A stretch of 64,000 nt of DNA from Paramacrobiotus metropolitanus (taxonomy: Eukaryota > Tardigrada > Eutardigrada > Parachela > Macrobiotidae). Below, in pieces: positions 21,009 to 33,600 of the stretch. The position numbers were made by a program, and so were the translations under genes. How positions within the stretch are numbered: the first letter of the stretch is position 1; the number at the start of each line of letters is the position of its first letter. Under the pieces are notes generated by a model. It saw nothing but the letters and a program-made list of their open reading frames with translations. It made no database searches and was not told the origin of the DNA. Where the stretch lies: the NCBI RefSeq assembly GCF_019649055.1, contig NW_026570414.1, positions 1 through 64,000 of the forward strand, in the 5' to 3' direction.

Positions 21009-24000
21009 ATGCCCCGAAGAACTGTCGTATTATTTGTGTCAATAATTGCGCTCTGTACTGAGCTGGATTTGCATTCTGTCCATGCTATTAACCTACCACG
21101 CCTTCGTTTCGCAGGAGACGATTCCGACGACTTGGTCATGATTCCTAAGGCAGACGACTCGGGCATAACTATTATGTCTTTCGAGCCTTGCTGGGTCTAT
21201 CGCGATGCATATTTCACTGATGGAACCTTTCGTGATAGAGTAATCACAAGTACGTAGCAGATATTTTTTTTGCGCAAAATAAAAAACAAGGTCTACGAAG
21301 GCTTTCTCCGAAGCTGTCCATGTTTATTTTCCAACAGACGGGGGAGTGTGTGTACCCGACAGCAACCTTTCGACTTTCTGCGAAAATTATTATGGACTGA
21401 ATCATACTAAATCCAACATAAAATGCGAAGCCTGTAATGTCCGTACACAGTCGTGCTGTTTTCGCACCAGAACCGACATAGAACTGCCGAGAATTTTCAT
21501 GAGGAGTTCTCTTGAAGGTATGCTAACGTGCGCGTCTTAGTAAACCGAGTAATCTTTAAAGTTTAATAAAAGGTCAAATTACCACGAGTGCATCATAATT
21601 CATAATAATTGCTTGAGTGCCAAAGTGTAAAGCGTGAAATGCTTAAGAAGCCACAAATCCTCGTTTTTATGTGGTTACATAAGCCGTTGGTGCTTATTCA
21701 GAGCCACCGGAGAGATGTTGTGTATCTAAGCCCCCCTCGACCACTCCGCCCCCACCAGCCTCAACAACGCCCCGAACCCCGGTAACGGAGCCTCCTAACG
21801 CTACCACCACCACGATAACGCCCCCTCCATGGACGCCTACAGTGACTACTGCTGCCACGACGCCAACGCCACCGAACGCGTCGTCGACTGGAACGACCAC
21901 AACTTCTACGCCACCTTTAAACACATCAACCACCACGATTCCAACGACGACCAGTGGGACACTTACTCCACCAACAAGGTCGTCGACGACATCATGGTGG
22001 CCAACGACCACTCCTCCCTCGCCAAATACGACCCTGACACCGCCGAACCCTCCAACCAACTCGACAACGACGCCACCATCACCACCGCCACCACCACCTG
22101 CACCGTGTAATACGACCTCTACCACCACTTCGACCCCGCCTAACACCACGACAACTGCAACCCCGCCACCCGTGACGGTACCAACGGGCTCGACCACGCC
22201 GTCGTTACCATCCACAACCGGGACGGGGACATATCCGCCCCCGGGTCAAACAACTACACCGTCGATTCCAAGTACCACGGGAACGGAAACATATCCCCCA
22301 CCCATCGACACCACAACACCGCCGACTCCGCCTACCACCGGAACGGGGACATATCCTCCACCCATCAACACCACGACACCACCTGTTCCACCTACCACCG
22401 AAACGGAAACGTATCCGCCACCTAGCCGCACTATGACACCGTCGACTCCAAGTACCACTGGAACAGAGACATCTCAGCCACCTGGCAAAACTACCACGCC
22501 GTGGCTACCACCCACTACCGGAACGGGAACATATCCACCACCCATGAACACGACGACACCCTCGATTCCATCTACCACCGAGACGGGGACGTATCCGCCA
22601 CTTTTTAACACTACCACACCACCGACCCCATCTACAACCGGAACCGGGACATATCCGCCACCAAGCGATACAACCACACCGTCGTTACCACCAACCACCG
22701 GGACGGGGACATATCCACCACCGAGCAATTCAACCACACCATCGACTACAACTACCACTTCAACGACATCAAAGACTACAACGCCCCCGTCGTCAACCAC
22801 CACCGGGTCGGTACCACCTCCTTCGTTAACTCCATCCATTCCGCCACCAACGGTAACTTTAACCCCAACCACGACCGCCCGTCTTACCACCTCCACCAAT
22901 ATTCCTCCGCCATTCACCACACCGAACACCACCGTCCCACCCTGTGATGACAGCGTCCCTAGCCCTCCCTTGCCGCTGTATCCGCGATGTGGTGTCACAC
23001 TGGACCCAACATACGCCGCCCCCGACTGCTTTCTTGTTGACATCGGCTTCTATGTGACACCTTCCTGTAATCCCTTCGAAGCCCAGCGCTGGACTAGGAA
23101 CGGAAACAGCCACGTCGGCGTTATAATCAACGAAACCGCTGTCTTGACAGTCGCCAGTGGTTTGTAAGTAGCACTTTTTGTAATCTTGTTTGAAGCGAAT
23201 GCAGCATGGGGTATACTGTGCATACTGTGCTATGTATGCTGTGTTGTGTGCGCTTATAGCAGCATACTGTGCTATAAGCGGTATGACCTTTGTGGAAATT
23301 TAAAATTTTATACTGCGCACTGGATAAACCTAACATCCTCGAACCTTACATTAATCAGGAAAAGATAAAGCAGAATACGCTTTAACCGAATATATGACTA
23401 GTTCTAACCTTTGGCTATTTTTGCCGCCACTTTTCGGATACATTTTTTATACACCTTGCGTTTGGGCTTTTCTGCATTATGTTGACTCAGATTTTGTCGA
23501 TCGTTACAAGGTCGTCCACCGACCGCTCGACGTCAAAGCGAAACCTAAAGAAACCTAAAAACCTAAGAAAACCTAAGAAATCTAAGAAAACATAAGATAA
23601 ATAAGAAACCTTAAGAGTATCTGGAATACCTAACAAAACTAACACGGATTAGCAGAGCGCTTGATCCGCCTTCGTGGCGGGACGATATCGTATTTGATTC
23701 ACTTAGTGTCAATCGCTTTACTTCATTTTCGAAACCGAAATGGCGAATCATCTTATGTGTTTGCGCTAAATCGAACTAAATGAAGTTAAACTGGATAAAA
23801 TTTTATACAGACGGGATCCCAAAACCCGCAGAGCTATGGCCAACATCGCGGTTCGGGCCACCTCCGGCTCAGCGGAAATAGAGGCCCAGTACATTCTGGC
23901 CAAGCGGATGTTCTTCCAGGACGACCACCTCCGCGCCACCAACCGCTACCCGAACCGTCTTTTCGTCCTCCTGGAACTGGAGCAGCCCATCAACATGGAG

Positions 24001-24834
24001 CGCGCCTGTCCGGTGTGTTTCTCCGATCGGCGTCAGGATAAGCCGCTCTCGGACAGCAATTCCTACGAGAACCGCGCCTATCTCGGAGAGTGTACGATGT
24101 ACGGACGCTACAAGGTGCCCTGGAGCTGGCTGTTAACAGCGAAGGGGCTGCAGTTTGGGCCTGTGGGGTACCGGCTGCTCCTTGGGATATCCGGACCTGC
24201 ACCGAGACCCATACGGATTTTCACAAAAGGATCACCCACGCTACCTGCATGGACCCTCGCTAACGGGATTCTGTGCCGTTGGACCTACACAGGCGCCGTT
24301 TTGTCTCGTAAGTACAACATCTATGGCTGCTTGATGTGTTTTTTTATACTGATTGATTTTTTTATTTTTAGGCGGACACGGGAGTACCATTGTAAGTAAC
24401 AGTTATAGCACCTCCACCTTACGATATACATAATTATAAAAACCGAAAGAAATTCGAAATAGTCCAAACAAATTTATAAAAAAAAACAAAACAGTAAAGA
24501 AGGTTAGAAAAAATGAACAGCTTACTTGCAAACTGGACAGAGATGGCATGTCGCTACTCGCTACGTTATCAAAATTTAAACAGAAAACCTGTACATAGAA
24601 ATGATAGAATAAATTTTACAGGGCTTATTACACAAATAATTGCAGATGCATTATGTAATCCTTGCACTACGAAAACCTAAATAATTGCTTTTTTGATGTT
24701 TTGAAGAGAAAGCAAAGTACGGAGCAATAATCGAAGATGTAATCGACGCGCCCACTCCGCTGGATCCAGACGGTGACCGACGGCAATGCCAAATATACGT
24801 ATTTCCCAAGGAACTGTACTTGTGGACTGCGTAA
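21009..24834 (+). CDS. Secreted clip-like/mucin-linker serine protease homologue (pseudoprotease), 6 exons, ~841 aa
   Basis: Exons 21009-21249, 21338-21517, 21702-23163, 23811-24307, 24372-24391 and about 24709-24834 join in phase to 842 codons; the stop overlaps an AATAAA. Order: signal peptide (MPRRTVVLFVSII...); a Cys-rich module, residues ~65-135, ending in SCC, with clip-domain-like spacing; a Thr/Pro/Ser tract ~145-560 with nine tandem 20-residue units of the type TPSLPSTTGTGTYPPPS (22,198-22,737), expected to be heavily O-glycosylated; then from ~565 a chymotrypsin-fold domain. All catalytic positions are lost: TVASGL stands where TAAHC belongs, YPNRLFVLLEL where the Asp motif belongs, and GHGSTI where GDSGGP belongs. 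It is therefore a serine protease homologue; in arthropods clip-type homologues act as cofactors of protease cascades. The last exon (YGAIIEDVIDAPTP) is supported by two related copies downstream, but its acceptor is uncertain. Confidence 0.7.
22198..22737 (+). repeat. 60-bp tandem coding repeat, nine units
   Basis: Nine 60-bp units encode successive 20-residue Thr/Pro blocks in the pseudoprotease gene. Unit length is constant, so copy number can change without breaking the frame; the paralogue at 58.9 kb has only four units. Confidence 0.9.
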
Positions 24835-26202
24835 TAAAGGCCGACTTCATGCTGACACATTTGACAATCTACGGTATGCTACGGCAAGAGGAGATAATTA
24901 TTTTGTCTGTTAATAAAGTAACTGAGGCAAGCAGTTTATGTTTGGCTGGCTGCTGTTGTTACCCAGCTGGAGTTGTAAATTGTGGGGTCCATGTCGAAAC
25001 GCCGGCGGAATTTTTGTAACTTTTTGAATTCCTTCACAGTGCAATCTTCAAAAAATTTTGCAAGAAAAGGTGTCTTCAAAGATTTGATGGTTCCGCACCC
25101 ATTACGCGCACTTATGTATCTGTACTGTGACTACTGTCCACTGTATCTGTGACCACACAAAATTTCCGCCGGCGTTTTGGCATTGGCCAAATTTGGCCAG
25201 ACCGCGCCAAATTTAATCGTATGCACTGCCGCAAGGTGATACTCCAGGCGGGTGACGGCAGCAAATACAGAGACTATCTGCGTCAGCCACTGACAACCCC
25301 GAACATAAACAATGCAATCTTGAATAATTTCTGTAGCTTGTTTTGCAGAATGTGGCGCGATATCACCCTGTTTATCACCCCACCCACGCAACGACAACAC
25401 GTCCCAGTTTAGGTGGACTGGAAATCGCTTGGGCATGCCAGGGCTAAACGCCTTCGGCAGAGTGTGTCTTCGGGTATGCCTTTGAGCCACAGGGTCTCGT
25501 CGCAACCTTGAACTACTACAGGGTGTTTCTGAGGCGGACGGTTCGTCGGTTTCGTTATCGATTATTTTTATGGACCGCACGCGTTTGCAGAGTGTTCTGA
25601 ATCAGACGGTTCTGCCGAAATTTTCCTTGAAGGCGATTGTTATTGCCGGAAGGTCCTTTCGAGCCGGGCGCTTTGCGGAAGTACGGCTTTTACATTTTAC
25701 CTGTAGGCAGGCAATTTTGCTCGAACGTGGATTGCGCGGTTTGGTTTTCTCGGCGTGTTTTCGAGCTGGACTTTTTCCCATGGAGCTGTTTTCAGCCAGT
25801 CGCTTTTGCCGGTTGGATGTTTTCAGCCGGTCGCTTTTGCTAATGTTGGGCTGGAAATTGGACGTTTCGTAGAAAATGCGCTCCACTCTAGGTAAACGAT
25901 ATGTATTAATACGATACGATTATTGATGGTGCAATATATGTAGGTACTTCGTGCAGCGTTCGCAGGTTTTGAAATCTGTGTTTTTCGTACTTTCTTCTAC
26001 AGGATATTGATTATCGACCGTTTCCCACCACTTTTCAAAAGCGAACTACTGTACGGTTCCCTTTCCATTCCACTGTAATGTGATCATCCTATTCCTACCG
26101 GCTGCAAGCCAGGAAAATCATTCGCTTTTTTTCATTGAAATGTTTTAGCACTATTCATAATATTTTAGAGTATTAAATATTTTTTATACAGATGGTTGAA
26201 GA
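24835..26202 (+). repeat. 3' flank of the pseudoprotease gene, duplicated at 60.5-62.4 kb
   Basis: No supported gene. Several blocks match the flank of the paralogue in the same order: about 24,900-25,000 with 60,605-60,700; 25,190-25,420 with 60,690-60,925 (shared ctccaggcgggtgacggcagcaa and gtcagccactgacaacccc); and 25,560-25,750 with 62,200-62,425 (shared gctcgaacgtggattg). This shows the gene was duplicated together with kilobases of flank. A smaller match to the ctccagccgggtggcggcaacaa stretch occurs near 35,080. Confidence 0.6.
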
Positions 26203-26206
26203 TTAA

Positions 26207-27666
26207 CCCTCCAGCGGGCGGTACCCGAAGGAGCGCGAGTATCCTATTGAAAATCGGGATTTCCCGATGAAAAAATTCAATTAAGAAAGGGAATTTTTTG
26301 TGAGCTTGTGCTGACCATAGGTCAGCGGTGGTGACTATGTCGCCTTCTAAACGCCAATGCCCATGGACGGTCTACAACATAAAAGCGTTTAATTCTGTAA
26401 TAGCTAGGCAAACAGGAATTAAGTAAAACCAATAACTTCATTAAATAGCACAAAAGCAGTACTTTAAGACAAAAGTGTAAAAGCGGTCAACAAGCTGACC
26501 ACTGGTCAGCAAAAAATTAAAAACGTCTAAAACCCGTTTTTATGTGTTTTGACCACTGCTACAGATGGAATACTGAAAACAGACGATGCTAACGATGTTT
26601 CTTCCTAAAACTTTCAGTATACTCTCATATGACACTGTATGAAGCATTATTTTTGAAGTTAAACATTACATTTTGTCGCTTTTTTACTGGCTGCATTGTC
26701 CGCGCTTCACGTTCCCCGGATGTGACCGTAGGTGCCAATGTCAAAAAAGGTGCGCGGAAGGTCCAGCTGCAGTGGTCGTTAGCGCCAAATCAGATATTAA
26801 AGGTCACTACCACTTTTTGGAACGCGTTTGCGGTCGGAAGTAACTAGTAATGCTGCCGCTAAGGTCAACATCATCAACGTGCCCGCTTCACTGTGTATTT
26901 ACGTACTGTAGTTTGCAACCGCCCGAAACTGATCAAAACTCAGAACACATGTTTCTTCAAAGCTGCGCAGCGCTCTCCCTTAGCTTGCCCAAGCGATGCA
27001 TTGATGTGTGCAAACGCGGCAAAGCGCACGGTGTTGTGCTGCCATTTCACAGTGTTATTGCAATGGCGGTAGAATTACAGTCAGGACGATTTCCCTAAAT
27101 GTTTTGTTTTCCGGAAGCCGACCGGCCGGGGTGTTGATTAGCAACAGCGTTTTTCGCCCGCTTCCGGTAAAGGGAACCGTGTGGTATGTAGATGTTTTGC
27201 ATCTGAACCGACACTAACTTATTCCGCCTATGTAACAAGAAGAATCTGTCGAAAGTGCACCCGCCCGTGTATTCGAAACCCTTCATGCGCAATGGCGTTT
27301 AGCAAGCAACATGTGTTTTTGACGGACAATGGCCATGTAATCTTTGACTTTCAGATACCATGGTGGACATTTCTAAATAAAGCATTATCAATTGTACCTT
27401 TCTGATTTATTTCAAATTTATCGAATCATTAGCTAGAAAGTTATTGGCCAAGTCCTCGAAGAGCTCAAACCAGTCAAAATACGCGATTTTTGCGCACCTG
27501 TAGTTTTTAAATAACTTGAGACACAGGTCCAAATAATGTTTTTATTGCTGCTTTAAAGTCACTTATTGCTTATTACGTCATGGGATAACGAATAACTGTT
27601 GGCGATCGCTGGGGAAAAAATCCCAAATCCCTTGTCGCCTCCAGAACGCCAATGCCCGTCAACGGG
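26207..27666. mobile_element. piggyBac-like non-autonomous element, 1460 bp, copy 1
   Basis: Bounded by TTAA on both sides (26,203-26,206 and 27,667-27,670). Ends are ccctccagcgggcggta and, on the other strand, cccgttgacgggcattg, i.e. an imperfect inverted repeat starting CCC with an internal GGGC, as in piggyBac-type elements. A second copy of exactly the same length lies at 62,432-63,891 with about ten differences by eye. Interior ORFs are all under 100 codons; none is a recognisable transposase, so it is probably moved in trans. A Cys-rich peptide (TRRICRKCTRPC) near 27,240 recalls the C-terminal zinc finger of such transposases, but this is weak. Confidence 0.8.
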
Positions 27667-27756
27667 TTAAGTACTTAGCTAAGTGTGGACAGCTGCTAAA
27701 ACGTTGCTTAGAAAGTACGTGGTCTAGTCAACTGTTGTCTACACGCCTGTCATGTA

Positions 27757-28226
27757 CCGTAATTATCGAATTTGTGGCTCCCCCGCAATAAGAGCCCCCC
27801 CCCTGTAATAAGCCCCCTCCCAAACCCTGTTTGAAAAATAAGGCCACCCCGAAATTACGCCCCAGGGGCCGTTAATAAATGTCAAGCGCTGCAAAATGAT
27901 AGGTGTACTGTAAATGCTTTATAAAAATTGTTTTGATTGTGAGCAAACATGAAACGGACATCAACATAATGCGATATTCGTTGGCAAAAAGTTTTCTAGG
28001 AACCTGTTGTTGGGAAGGCTGCGCTGCGGTGTATATCGGTAACTAGTGCGTTCAATTTCACTAGAACAGGATGCGCAATTGTTTGAAATATAATGCCCCT
28101 CCCAAAATATACCGTTCGAAAAATAATACCACCCCCCGAAATTGCGCCCCCTCCCCGAAATTGCGCCCCCTCCGCCATAGCCTTCGAACTATTTGTACCC
28201 CAGGGCCACAAATTCGATAATTACGG
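27757..28226. mobile_element. TA-flanked MITE with perfect 22-bp terminal inverted repeats
   Basis: Starts TA|ccgtaattatcgaatttgtgg and ends with its exact reverse complement followed by TA. The interior is C-rich on this strand (cccccaat, cgaaattgcgcccc) and looks like the half-palindromic filler common in pogo/mariner-type MITEs. No coding capacity. Confidence 0.8.
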
Positions 28227-28869
28227 TATCTAATTTTTTTCCGGTACACAGAATGTTGAAACTTTAGCTCGGGCGAATTCATATTATGGCTGAATGTTGT
28301 GGTTGTCTGTTAAAATGTTTGAAAAAGTAGTGTGTTCTCGAGGCGGCTTAGTAGAATTTTGCAAAAAATGGTGGACATCTTGAAAACTGTCCGTAGTTTT
28401 CAAGGCCACTTGATTATAAACGAAAATGCCGATACCTCCCCGAAAACCTAACTTTCAATCCCGGACCCGAAGTGTGACCGAGCCCATAGGGTAGTCGATT
28501 ACGTTTTAAAGTCTGCTGGCTGCACTGTAGAGCTGCGCTAGTACAGTACTGTGATAACCGGAATACTCTTTGACGGTTTTAAAATTAAAAAAATCACATC
28601 AGTTGTTTTCCTATTGATGTGGGAGTTTCAAAAAGATGTTTCCTGTTCCGTGTGGATACGGTGCCACTTGGTAATTCGGTAACTCTCGACTCCAAACCAT
28701 CAACTTGCACTACACCTGTTTTACCGACTCACTAATGTCGGTGAGCCCAAGCATGATATATAAAACTTAAGCAAAAGGTCATGGCAAAATACAGCAAAGG
28801 GTTAGAGTTTGTCATCATGTACACGGTAGAAAGATGTTGCATATACGTGATTCCCTAATTAAAGTAAAG

Positions 28870-30235
28870 TTTAGGTGAAGGCTCCAAATATACCACCATT
28901 AACCACCTTTGGCTCCTAATACCACCTTTGATACCACCTTTTGCACACCACTTTGACTCCGCATACCACGATTCTGTCGGGCGGTCGCCTGGCGTGTCTT
29001 TTTAAGGGAAGTGGGCCGGTACATGGCACCAAATTCGTGTACGTGCACAAAAATTTTCGCTTTCTCGCACTCCTAAACACATTTTTGTTTCGGTTTATGA
29101 CGTTTTGTAGACAGAAGATTTGTATACATACACTGGTGTGGAAACCGTTTGTGCGCGCAACATTCGGTTCGGAGTTATGGCTGTTAGATAATTCCAAAAA
29201 GTTTAAATGCGTGTAGGTGTACCAAAAGTCTCATTATGGACCGATCTCCCCCAAGTTTTGCACCTAAATGCTAATAACCATGAAGATCGTTTTTACACCG
29301 ATCCAGACTTCCATGATTTTTTCAAATTTTAAAATAAATTTTAAAACTTTTGAAATTCATTTTAAAATTTGAAAAACATGATAGAACAGTGGATCGGTGT
29401 AAAAACGTTCTTCGTGGTTATGTGCATTTACGGGCAAAATTTGAAGGAAATCGGTCCATAATGAAACTTTTGGTTCACCTGAACGCATTTAAATTTCTTG
29501 GAATTTTCTAACAGCCGTAACTCCCGAACCGGATGTTGCGCGCACAAGCGGTTTTCACGCCAGTGTATACAGAATTTACAGATCTTCTGGCCACATAATA
29601 TCATAAACCGAAACAAAAAGTGTTTGGGGGTGCGCGAAAGTAGAAGTTTTCGTGAATGTACACGAATTTGGTACCATGTACCGGCCCACTTCCCTTAATT
29701 GAAGCAATTCCTTTTGTTACAAAAATACTCAGGCAGAGCAAAATATTATGGGCAAAAGATCATCCGAGTAGTAGTGTGTTTATTAGTTATACGACAAGTA
29801 AAGAATCAGGCAGAGCAGAAAAGTAGAAATGGAAGTAATTAATGTGTGCGTGTAGCATAAATCAAGCCGGTATAAATAGGCAAAAGTGGAACCGATGACA
29901 AAGTCTAAGTGAGTAAGTACATTAATCATACAGAGAAAAGTCCATTACGTAACATTTTTTTTAAAGCATTCTAAAATCCATTTCCTTATACATTGGCCGG
30001 TATACGATACGACGTCTCTGCCGGACTTCGTTTATAAAAAAGGTCATACGAGAATGCCGCAGCAAACAGTCCGCAGTCAACAACATTTTTTGATTTTGCA
30101 CATTCTCCTATCGGACTTATTATTTTTATTAAAAATTTAAAAAAAATTAGGGTAGTACGCGGAGTCAAAAGTGGTGTGCAAAAGGTGGTATTAGGAGCCA
30201 ACGGTTGTATGCGGAGCCTTCAAGTAAAGTTTTGC
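28870..30235. mobile_element. Larger inverted-repeat element enclosing the snapback MITE
   Basis: Motifs at 28,879-28,970 (ggctcctaataccacctt, ttgcacaccactttgactcc, gcatac) recur inverted at 30,150-30,235 (ggagtcaaaagtggtgtgc, aaaggtggtattaggagcc). The arms are ~80 bp, and the 1.2 kb between them includes the TTAA-bounded snapback at 29.0-29.7 kb, which therefore appears nested. No ORF of note. Confidence 0.55.
29003..29698. mobile_element. ~700-bp snapback MITE bounded by ttaagggaagtgggccgg
   Basis: The left arm 29,003-29,345 and right arm 29,350-29,698 are inverted copies over nearly their whole length (for example ccggtacatggcaccaaattc against gaatttggtaccatgtaccgg, and ttacaccgatcca against tggatcggtgtaa). 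Outer ends read ttaaggg...cccttaa, so a TTAA target is possible. Unpaired bases are few, and a transcript would fold into a ~340-bp hairpin. Confidence 0.8.
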
Positions 30236-30609
30236 CTAGTAGAATCGAAGTAGTCCAAAGGCGATGGCCGACCGTCCAGGAACCCACTTTTTAAAAAGCG
30301 TTTCAGTTGGTGTTCGATTGAGAATTACTCTAGAACATTCACTATGAGGTGCTGTTTGGCAGCAGCAACACTTCGATATTTTGAGACGGGCCAGCTTTTT
30401 TTGGAAGTCATACAGTGAAATGTATTCAGTACGAAAAACACCCAAAATGCATACCAAAAATTCGTTTTGACTCTCAATCCAAACAGCAAAGCTAGAAATA
30501 AAATCAATATCAGTGCGAACTACGAAGTATCAATAATATGTCTGCCAGCCTTTGTCCAGCTCTTGGCCGATAATGTTTGAATGATATTTGAAAGATTTAA
30601 TAACATTAG

Positions 30610-33600
30610 TTATATTACCATCGACGTTAACAACCACAGTGGTACGCTAAACATCAAAGGATACCCACACTCCCTTGATGCTGCCGACTGCATGGCAACC
30701 TGCGTGCGCATTGGCACCGGGATCACCGGATTTTGGTTCAAAGCCTGTACCACATCTGAGGGGTGCATTTGACCAGCCGCCAAACTCATTGGCACGGTGC
30801 GATTCCGGAGCCAGCCGTGAAAGTTTTGTGAGTACACTGTATTCGTGATGAACTGCAGGAGCATTACTACCGGTTGGTAACCGGATAGTGCATTGCCACA
30901 TTGCCTAAATAATTCAAATTAAGTTTTGCTGGCAGACTTTAGTAATTACTAATTAAATAGTAATTAAGCATCCATACCCCGTCCCATATGAAAGAACTCC
31001 AAACAGGGCCCACTGATCGCGCCCTGAAACGAAAACGCTGGATGCCGTCTACGTGCTGCTTGCCTCATACCAGTAAACAACAAAACGAGAACTTCGCAAA
31101 GTCATCAGGCTTGCAAGTGGTAGTAGATATTTCAGCGCTAACTGGAAGTATAGCAGGGCACAGAAAATTTTAATTACCATCTCTTCTTCCTTTTCGACAC
31201 GCCAAAGGTCCACCACTATCTCCAAAACAACTGCAAGCCCACAGTTTTTGCAGAAACACCTAGCCAAATGGCATTTCGCCTTACGTGCTCTTTCCATTAA
31301 CGGCGCCACTATCTTTTTCCCCGGCGAGAATTCTGTCTGGACAGAGAGCGGATCTGCAACCAAAATCCTTGATGGGCATGGCTAGCTGCATTAGCTCAGA
31401 AGCCCCATCCGGGGTCCCGGTGCGACCGCAACCAGCTGCGTAGCATACATCTCCGATGTTTAGCACCATATCCGGACGTGGCAAACAGATTGGCTGGACA
31501 GTTGAAAATTCGATGTCCTTAAGAGCCGGGGACGATGGTTTAGATATGGTCATATGGACGACTTCGTACACGGTAAATTTTTCGCAGCATGTTTTTTGCA
31601 TTTATCCGCAGTATCCCACCATATCCTACGGTATGCTCTACGTATCCCTTATGTATCTTCACAGTTTTTGTCAATTTTTTGTTTGTTGCTGTATCCTACC
31701 GTATCTCTGCACTATCCTTTACGTATACCAGATGCACACCGCTAATTAACCTCAGACACCTAAATAACATATGAATACCTAAGAAAAATACGGGGATACA
31801 TGGAGGATGGAGGATATACGTAGGATACTGTGGGGGTGCTGTGGGAGAAGCTAGTTAAAAAGAAAGCTCACATCAACAATATTCGCAATTTGTGCAAAAC
31901 ATTAGGTGATTTTTGGACGAGCATCATCTTCAAAAACCATAGTATCCCACCGTATTCTACAGTATCCTCTAGTACGTATCCTTGTGTATCCTGCTGAATA
32001 CAGCTTCAGGGGCTATTAGTAACTGCAGTATCCCATTGTATCTCACGGTCAGCACATCCTTACTGTATCCGTCGAGTATTTTTCAAGTAAGTATCTGGAT
32101 AATGTTCTTCGGTTTCCTAGTGGAATACATTTGTGATGCACAAAGGATACTACAGAAAATACGGTGGGATGCGGCAGCGATCAAAAACACTTAGAAAATT
32201 TGTAGGATACAGAAGGATACAGTGGGATACGGTGGCATACTGTGGATACAAGCCAAAACACATCCCCGAACAAAACTTGACTTGTATTAGCCGTGCTATA
32301 GGTGTAAGTTTAGCCCGTTAACAAAACTGTCCGGCACGTGGCACCAATTTGCCGTGCATTTATAGAGAATATAATATAAAATATAATATAATGTAAATAA
32401 TGTAATGTAATAATGTAAATATAATGTAAAGAAATTAGTTTTGTGTGATAATAATATTATTATACGATACTGATTCCTTTACCCCGGTCATTTTTCTGAA
32501 ACGAATATTTCTGTTGCAGTGGATGCCTAGTTTTGAGCTTACGGAAAACAGAAGCAAAAGAGCAGCATCGTAGTACATCGAGTCATACGAGCGCGTTTCC
32601 CATTGTGGAGGAAGGAATATTTTCTGTACCATAATAATCGTTGCATTTGATGCTCTGTGGCATTGGTGTGGCATCAACCATACTTCTAACTCATGTAGAC
32701 TTCCGCTTCTGAAAAGATACGTGCTCATAGGTAAGCGACGAAAATGGTGAGATTTTGCATGACATCCGGCAAACGTTTTGGTTATTCAGCCCATCGGAAT
32801 GCCCGGGATAAAAAATGTCAAGGCGGTTGGCAAAAACTACCGCAGAAATCGGACAGCATTAAGTAACCACCTACTCAAGAAGCGCCGTCCGATTTTTTAC
32901 ATATTGAGATACGCAATGCGCTGCCGTGAGAACCCAGCGTGGAGCTATCTAAAATCAAAGCAATAAATGCAATAATCACATTAAAAAGGCGGTCGAAGGT
33001 TTCGAGCTTGGAACTTGATATGGGTACTGGAGCATAGCTTCGCCTTGTTCTACGCTCTCTTTAGAACACCGCATTCACTTTCCACTAACCAAGGTTCCCC
33101 CGCAAGAGCCGTATCCATAGACTTGTACCTGCCAAGGCCAACTGTTTGGCTGCGCCTAACAACAACGAACGTTTTTTGGATTGCGCTAGTCGAACATGCC
33201 ACAATAAAGACGACTGTTTTTACTGTCATTGCCGGGACCTACTGTATACAGTAAGTATACAGTATACAATAGGTCCTGCTGTTGTGCACTGAAGCCTGTA
33301 CAAGTACCTAAGATAAATCTGACCTTATTCCCATCTTTCCCAGCCCGTCTGTTTTCCCTCCCTCCGGCTCAGACTGATTATGCAACAGCTACCAAAGTTA
33401 ATTTCGCATCCAAACCGGTTTACGATCCCTGTGATCTATTTTTTGCGTAAAGAACAGCGAGAATACAGGTTCATGGGTTACAGTAAGCTCCATACCACGG
33501 CCTGCTCTTTACGCGTTACGTGCATTTGGCACGCTGGTGCAGGTCTAACACTGATACTGTAAGTATCGTATAAATGTATTCATCCTAAATCGAAGCAATT

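Noticed and set aside
21694-23043. Long Gly/Val-rich ORFs on the minus strand
   Set aside because: They are the antisense of the Thr/Pro coding tract, whose unit length is a multiple of three; the plus strand fits exons, phase and a paralogue.
25131-25580. 149-codon minus-strand ORF as a gene
   Set aside because: No motif; the matching flank at 60.7-60.9 kb does not preserve the frame, so it is duplicated non-coding DNA.
26629-27098. 72- and 82-codon ORFs in the piggyBac-like element as transposase
   Set aside because: Too short, no DDD motifs; they are conserved between the two copies only because the copies are recent.
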